From assembly GCA_965224225.1 (NCBI GenBank), contig CBDCZF010000029.1, positions 248,001 through 312,000 on the forward strand: DNA of 64,000 bases. The letters are read 5' to 3'. The notes below the pieces were generated by a model, which saw nothing but the letters and a program-made list of their open reading frames with translations, was not told the origin of the DNA and searched no databases. Shown here piece after piece: positions 59,691-64,000 of this stretch (position 1 is its first letter; each line of letters begins with the position of its first letter). The stretch is from CAJQQK01 sp965224225 (GTDB lineage Bacteria > Pseudomonadota > Alphaproteobacteria > Rhizobiales > Hyphomicrobiaceae). A program made the translations under genes and the position numbers.

Positions 59691-61019
59691 TCACGTCTGC
59701 TCGTCGCGGCCCGAAGCACGTTTGCGGCGCAGGCCCTCGAAATAGTCGAGCCGTTTGCGCAATTCACGCTCGAAGCCCCGTTCGGGGGGATCATAGTAGG
59801 TTTCCCGTGACATCCCATCCGGGAAGTAATTTTGACCCGAAAAACCTTCCCGGGTGCCGTGGTCGTATTCGTAGCCGGCGCCATACCCTTCCTCCTTCAT
59901 CAGCCGGGTCGGCGCGTTGAGGATATGCTTTGGCGGCGCCAGCGAACCGTTTTCGCGCGCAGCCCGCATGGCGGCATTGTAGGCCATGTAGGCGGCATTC
60001 GACTTGGGCGCTGTCGCCAGATAGATCGTCGCCTGCGCGAGTGCCAGTTCGCCTTCCGGCGAGCCCAGAAAATCGTATGTTTCCTTCGCGGCCAGCGCCT
60101 GCTTGATCGCCTCGGGGTCAGCAAGCCCGACATCCTCAATCGCCATGCGCACCAGCCGGCGAGCAAGGAACAAGCGATCCTCGCCACCATCCAGCATACG
60201 GGAGAGCCAATAGAGCGAGGCATCGGGATCGGAGCCGCGTACCGACTTGTGCAGCGCCGAGATCAGGTTGTAGTGCCCGTCGCGACCCTTGTCGTAGACA
60301 GGCGCGCGGCGCTGCACGATGCGCACCAGTTCATCACGGTCGATCGCCTCCTGCCCTGGTGCAACGGCGGCAAAAATCTCCTCGACGAGATTGATCGCGG
60401 CCCGGCCATCGCCATCGGCCATCGCGATCATTGCCTGGCAGGCATCGTCATCCAGCGGCAAGGGACGTCCTTCGAGCCCTTCGGCGCGTTCGAGCAGTGT
60501 GCCGAGCGCTGCCTCATCGAGACGGTTGAAGACCAGCACGCTCGCCCGCGACAGCACGGCAGGGTTGAGTTCGAACGACGGATTTTCTGTCGTCGCGCCG
60601 ACCAGCGTGATGGTGCCGTCCTCCATGTGCGGCAGGAAACTGTCCTGCTGCGAACGATTGAAGCGATGGATCTCATCGATGAACAGCAATGTGCCCTGCC
60701 CCGTCCGGCGGCGCGCCTTGGCCCGGTCGAAAGCCTTTCTCAGATCCTGAACACCGGAAAAAATCGCCGAGAGCTGTTCGAATTCGAACTCTGTCTGATC
60801 GGCCAACAGACGGGCAACCGTCGTCTTTCCGGAGCCCGGTGGTCCCCAGAGGATCATCGACGGCAGCCGGCCGCTGGCAATCAGCCGCGTCAGCGTGCCA
60901 TCCGGCCCGACGAGATGGTCCTGGCCGATAACATCGCTGAGTGCTGCCGGGCGCAACTTGTCGGCGAGCGGGCGCGGTGCCTGCTCATCCAGTCCTGCCG
61001 CCTCGAATAGATCGCTCAC
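59691..61019 (-). CDS. rarA: Replication-associated recombination protein A (RarA/MgsA)
   Basis: RarA is an AAA+ ATPase related to clamp loaders that acts at stalled replication forks. The 442-residue protein has LRPAALSDVIGQDHLVG, Walker A GPPGSGKTTVARLL, Walker B LLFIDEIHRFNRSQQD, sensor 1 LVGATTENPSFE, and the C-terminal MgsA domain with GSDPDASLYWLSRMLDGGED. It lies between the Deg protease and the rhodanese genes on the same strand. Confidence 0.96.
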   Translation of the reverse strand: MSDLFEAAGLDEQAPRPLADKLRPAALSDVIGQDHLVGPDGTLTRLIASGRLPSMILWGPPGSGKTTVARLLADQTEFEFEQLSAIFSGVQDLRKAFDRAKARRRTGQGTLLFIDEIHRFNRSQQDSFLPHMEDGTITLVGATTENPSFELNPAVLSRASVLVFNRLDEAALGTLLERAEGLEGRPLPLDDDACQAMIAMADGDGRAAINLVEEIFAAVAPGQEAIDRDELVRIVQRRAPVYDKGRDGHYNLISALHKSVRGSDPDASLYWLSRMLDGGEDRLFLARRLVRMAIEDVGLADPEAIKQALAAKETYDFLGSPEGELALAQATIYLATAPKSNAAYMAYNAAMRAARENGSLAPPKHILNAPTRLMKEEGYGAGYEYDHGTREGFSGQNYFPDGMSRETYYDPPERGFERELRKRLDYFEGLRRKRASGRDEQT

Positions 61020-61110
61020 GCCTCGTTCCCGCCCGGCTCCGATCCCGGAATTGAGAACCTGCCGGCAATACTGTCAAGTCCACGTACAACAGCACGAAGC
61101 GCAGGAAATC

Positions 61111-62559
61111 CTAACCCGGTACTTCGATGCGCAGGATCTGGCTGCCGCGGCGCACGGCAACGAACCACACGCGATTGCGCCGCCCGAGCGCGCTTTCCAG
61201 AATATCGACGTCGGTGATCTCGGTGCCGCCGACCTGCAGGATGATATCGCCGCGCCGAAACCCGAGTTCCGCGGCGATTGCGCCGATTGCAACATCGAGC
61301 ACCACCACGCCTTCACTGATTTCGAGGTTGAGTTCATCGCTGAGCGAGGGGCGGATGTTGGAAACACGCGCGCCGTGGAGAGGATGGCGGCCTTGCAGCA
61401 AACGGATATCGTCAGCACTCGGCCCCGGCGCCGGCTTGAGCTCGAGCGCAACGTCACGCGGCCGGCCATTGCGCAAGATGCCGAGCGTGACACGATTGCC
61501 GATGCCGCGCGTCGTCAGCCGATAAAGCGCGGCGCGGGCATCGACGACTGAACGACCATCGACCGATACGATCACATCGCCGGTGCGCAATCCCGCCCGT
61601 GCCGCCGGACTGCGCGCATCGACATTGACGACGACGGCCCCGGCAACACGCGGCAACTCTAACTGCTCGGCGATGTCACGCGTCACGCTTTCGAGACTGG
61701 CCCCGAGCCACGGTCGCTGAACCTTCTGGCCGGTCAGCGCACTGTTGACGTAAAGGCGCACCAGGTTCGACGGGATCGCAAAGCCGATGCCGAGCGAGCC
61801 GCCGGACTTCGAAAAGATCGCCGTATTGATGCCAAGCAGCCGTCCGTCCATGTCGACCAGCGCGCCCCCGGAATTGCCGGGATTGATGGCCGCGTCTGTC
61901 TGCAGGAAGACCTGCGCGTCGGAGCGTGACAGGCCGCTGCGTGCAAGCGCTGAAATGATGCCGCTGGTCACAGTCTGGCCGACCCCGAACGGGTTGCCGA
62001 TGGCGAGCACGACATCGCCTACCTCGACGGCATCGGAATCGGCAAAGCCGATAATCGGGAAGCGGGTCTTGCCGTTGACGATGCGCAGGACGGCAATGTC
62101 GCTGCGCTTATCCTCGAGCACGACCTTGGCCTTGAACTCACGCCGGTCGGAAAGCACGACGCGGATATCAGCTTGACCGGAGGAGCGCACCACGTGCGCG
62201 TTGGTCACGATCAGGCCGCTCGGATCGACGATCACGCCCGAGCCGAGCGAATTCTGCTCCCGATTGCGCGGCATCCCGAAGCGACCACCGAAAAACTCCC
62301 GAAAGAAGGGATCGTCTCGGAACGGCGAGTCCACCACGCGCTTGGTCGAACGCACGTAGACGTTGACGACGGCCGGCGTCGCCCGGCGCACGATCGGTGC
62401 AAAGGAGTACTGCAGCGCGGACCGCGACGGCGGCACGGTGCGCTGCGCCATGGCCACATTCGCCAGCCAGCCGAACGATGCCAACGCCACCAGCATGGCA
62501 ATAGCACACCGACGTTCCCGGCAGCCTCGCCATATCCCGCCAGATGCTCCCACGATCAT
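61111..62559 (-). CDS. Periplasmic Deg/HtrA serine protease with two PDZ domains
   Basis: A 482-residue DegP/DegQ-family protease. A signal peptide (CAIAMLVALASFGWLANVAMA) is followed by the trypsin-like domain with His in VTNAHVV, Asp in SDIAVLRI and Ser in NPGNSGGALVD. Two PDZ domains follow (about residues 285-370 and 385-475). It degrades or holds misfolded periplasmic proteins. The start ATG at 62559 is preceded by a plain upstream region. It precedes rarA on the same strand by about 90 bases. Confidence 0.94.
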   Translation of the reverse strand: MIVGASGGIWRGCRERRCAIAMLVALASFGWLANVAMAQRTVPPSRSALQYSFAPIVRRATPAVVNVYVRSTKRVVDSPFRDDPFFREFFGGRFGMPRNREQNSLGSGVIVDPSGLIVTNAHVVRSSGQADIRVVLSDRREFKAKVVLEDKRSDIAVLRIVNGKTRFPIIGFADSDAVEVGDVVLAIGNPFGVGQTVTSGIISALARSGLSRSDAQVFLQTDAAINPGNSGGALVDMDGRLLGINTAIFSKSGGSLGIGFAIPSNLVRLYVNSALTGQKVQRPWLGASLESVTRDIAEQLELPRVAGAVVVNVDARSPAARAGLRTGDVIVSVDGRSVVDARAALYRLTTRGIGNRVTLGILRNGRPRDVALELKPAPGPSADDIRLLQGRHPLHGARVSNIRPSLSDELNLEISEGVVVLDVAIGAIAAELGFRRGDIILQVGGTEITDVDILESALGRRNRVWFVAVRRGSQILRIEVPG

Positions 62560-62590
62560 CCTGCAACCCCATTCGTTGTTCTCTGCAGGG

Positions 62591-63622
62591 CTAAATAACG
62601 CCCAATTCTCGCAAACTGAGGGCAGCGGTCCTGACCGCCTCGCCGGGACTGATGAACGTCACGCCCAACTCGTCGATGGCCTTGGCGTTCGAGCACAGGT
62701 TGACCTTGCCGAGATCGGCCAGGATCGAGCGCAAACTGCGGTCGTAGGTCGATGCCAGCCGAACCAGAAACGATGGCAACTCGACGGTCGGCACCTTGCG
62801 TTTGATGTCGGGCAGGGCGGAGACCAACTCCTGGCCGATTTCGGCGAGCGTCAGCGTGCCGTTGGCTGCGATGAAGCGCTGGCCTGGGGCCGCCGGATGG
62901 CTCAGCGCTGCAACGTGCATGCGCGCCACGTCGCGCACATCGACCACGGGAAAGGCAAGCTTTGGCAGCGCCGGATAGGTACCGCGGCCCAGGAACCGCA
63001 GGAGCACGTGCGAGGTCGACAGATCCTTGTCGAGCGCCGGCCCGAAAACGATACCGGGGTTGATCGTGACGAACTCCAACGCCGCGCTTCCGGCGGCGGC
63101 ATCGCCTAGGCGGGCCATCACATCCCAGGCGGCCCGCTCGGCCAGCGTCTTGGACTTGGCATAAGTCGAAATGCCGGGCGTCTCGATATCGGACCAATCC
63201 GCCTCAGTGCGCAGTTCGTGATCGGGCCGCCGGTTGTGCATGATGGCGGCAACCGACGAGGTTTGGACAACGCGTTCGACACCGGCTTCGGCCGCCGCCT
63301 CGAGCACGCGTAGGGCACCACCACGGGCCGGGCCGATCAGGTCGTCAGGATTGGCCGGCTCATTTGAGGGAAAGGGCGATGCGACATGGAGGACATAGCG
63401 GCAGCCACTGACTGCTTCGGCCCAGCCCGCATCGTCCCCAAGATCGGCTTCGACGAGATCGAATTCAGGAGTTTCGATGCCGGCAGCGACCAACGCCCGC
63501 TCGATTTCGGCGCGTCGCGAGAGATTGCGCACGGTACCGCGCACCTCGAAGCCGCACTTGAGCAACTCAGCGATGCAGTGCTTGGCGATAAAGCCGCTGG
63601 CGCCGGTAACCAGTACGCGCAT
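62591..63622 (-). CDS. NAD(P)-dependent epimerase/dehydratase-family reductase
   Basis: A 343-residue extended short-chain dehydrogenase. It starts with the Rossmann motif MRVLVTGASGFIAKHC, has the active-site pair in STYAKSKTLAERAAW (Tyr-x3-Lys) and VTINPGIVFGPAL. It resembles dihydroflavonol-4-reductase-like aldehyde and ketone reductases. ATG 63622 has GAGG nine bases upstream. The open frame extends into a repeat to 63718 and is not coding there. Substrate unknown. Confidence 0.9.
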   Translation of the reverse strand: MRVLVTGASGFIAKHCIAELLKCGFEVRGTVRNLSRRAEIERALVAAGIETPEFDLVEADLGDDAGWAEAVSGCRYVLHVASPFPSNEPANPDDLIGPARGGALRVLEAAAEAGVERVVQTSSVAAIMHNRRPDHELRTEADWSDIETPGISTYAKSKTLAERAAWDVMARLGDAAAGSAALEFVTINPGIVFGPALDKDLSTSHVLLRFLGRGTYPALPKLAFPVVDVRDVARMHVAALSHPAAPGQRFIAANGTLTLAEIGQELVSALPDIKRKVPTVELPSFLVRLASTYDRSLRSILADLGKVNLCSNAKAIDELGVTFISPGEAVRTAALSLRELGVI

Positions 63623-63653
63623 CGATGCGCCTCGGAAGGAGATTGGGAGAGTA

Positions 63654-63715
63654 GGGAGTAGCGAAATTGCGAGTAGTGAGACAATCAATCCACTATTCGC
63701 TATTTCGCTACTCCC
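63654..63715. repeat. Heptamer-based palindromic repeat
   Basis: GGGAGTAGCGAAAT (63654-63667) pairs perfectly with ATTTCGCTACTCCC (63702-63715), and the stem continues as GCGAGTAGTG with CACTATTCGC, leaving a 12-base loop. The right side is built of degenerate TTCGCTA heptamers continuing to 63726. It lies between rplQ and the epimerase gene and is much richer in AT than its surroundings. Terminator function after rplQ is possible. Confidence 0.7.
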
Positions 63716-63729
63716 CATTCGCTACCCCA

Positions 63730-64000
63730 CTATTCAGCTCCCGCCTCTTCCGCCTCGCGCTCGGCAGCCACACGGGCCTTATCCGCAGCACCCTTGGCGG
63801 CCTCGTCGCGATCGACCAGTTCGATGACGGCGCGCGGTGCCGAATCGCCATAACGGAAGCCGGCCTTCAGGACGCGGGTATAGCCCCCGTTCCGGTCAGC
63901 ATAGCGCGGCCCGAGCGTGTCGAAGAGCTTCTTGACCATCTTGTCGTTGCGCAGGCGCGCTGCAGCCAGACGGCGCGAATTGAGATCGCCGCGCTTGGCC
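63730..64000 (-). CDS. rplQ: 50S ribosomal protein L17, partial (5' end outside window)
   Basis: The C-terminal about 89 residues of L17 read from the window edge: AKRGDLNSRRLAAARLRND, then KLFDTLGPRYADRNGGYTRVLKAGFRYGDSAP and VIELVDRD, all typical of the family. An Ala/Glu-rich tail (AEREAEEAGAE) follows, as in alphaproteobacteria. The start codon lies beyond 64000. In most bacteria rplQ is the last gene of the rpoA operon, so that operon probably continues to the right. Confidence 0.96.
   Translation of the reverse strand, partial: AKRGDLNSRRLAAARLRNDKMVKKLFDTLGPRYADRNGGYTRVLKAGFRYGDSAPRAVIELVDRDEAAKGAADKARVAAEREAEEAGAE

Overview
The window comes from an alphaproteobacterial chromosome of high GC content (judged by eye, not computed). 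The evidence is the run rplU-rpmA-GNAT-obgE-proB-proA-nadD-rsfS-rlmH, an Atp12-type F1 assembly chaperone, HolC, RarA and an alphaproteobacterial-style Zur/ZnuABC locus. I cannot name the genus; a free-living member of Hyphomicrobiales or a related order would fit.

Region 1 (1-8.3 kb): accessory-looking block ending at a tRNA-Ala(CGC) gene. It holds nqrA-nqrB-nqrC (NqrB is unusually short), a universal stress protein, a membrane FHA-like/trypsin-like protease, an intramembrane M50 protease with CBS domains, a small helical protein and an EEP-family hydrolase. Three FNR/FixK-type boxes lie in its two divergent intergenic regions, so the block looks like an oxygen-limitation regulon. A 260-bp MITE with 33-bp perfect inverted repeats sits in a CTAG target with TA duplication (IS630-like).

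Region 2 (8.8-23.7 kb): mostly housekeeping genes (yggT, yggU, folD, rppH, a YfgM-like protein, bamB, der, holC) with a three-subunit molybdenum hydroxylase operon, a nearby MoaD/ThiS-like protein, and the zur/znuCB and znuA zinc uptake genes around a palindromic Zur box.

Region 3 (23.7-34.9 kb): a long minus-strand catabolic run (CoA ligase, CoA transferase, sugar-isomerase-like protein, AhpD-like protein, complete TRAP transporter, acyl-CoA dehydrogenase) that probably imports and CoA-activates an organic acid. An orphan protein, a lone AAA ATPase and an RraA-like aldolase follow.

Region 4 (35-48.2 kb): the conserved ribosome/GTPase/proline/NAD block, fadD, a NodF/NodE-like ACP and ketoacyl synthase pair, a TM1367-like cyclophilin-fold protein and glpK.

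Region 5 (48.3-64 kb): a minus-strand group of G3E GTPase, amidohydrolase, Gfo/Idh/MocA oxidoreductase and an unknown protein; then atp12, a HAD phosphatase, a pseudouridine synthase, crcB, an orphan Tae4-type amidase, a cupin, a four-domain rhodanese, rarA, a Deg protease, an epimerase/reductase and the end of rplQ.

Several intergenic palindromic repeats are present: a MITE, a four-hairpin array, a CCCTCTCCCC-type repeat, two copies of a short dispersed repeat, and two heptamer-based repeats. No CRISPR array, integrase or intact insertion sequence was seen. All homology calls are from reading the translated sequence; no database search was run.
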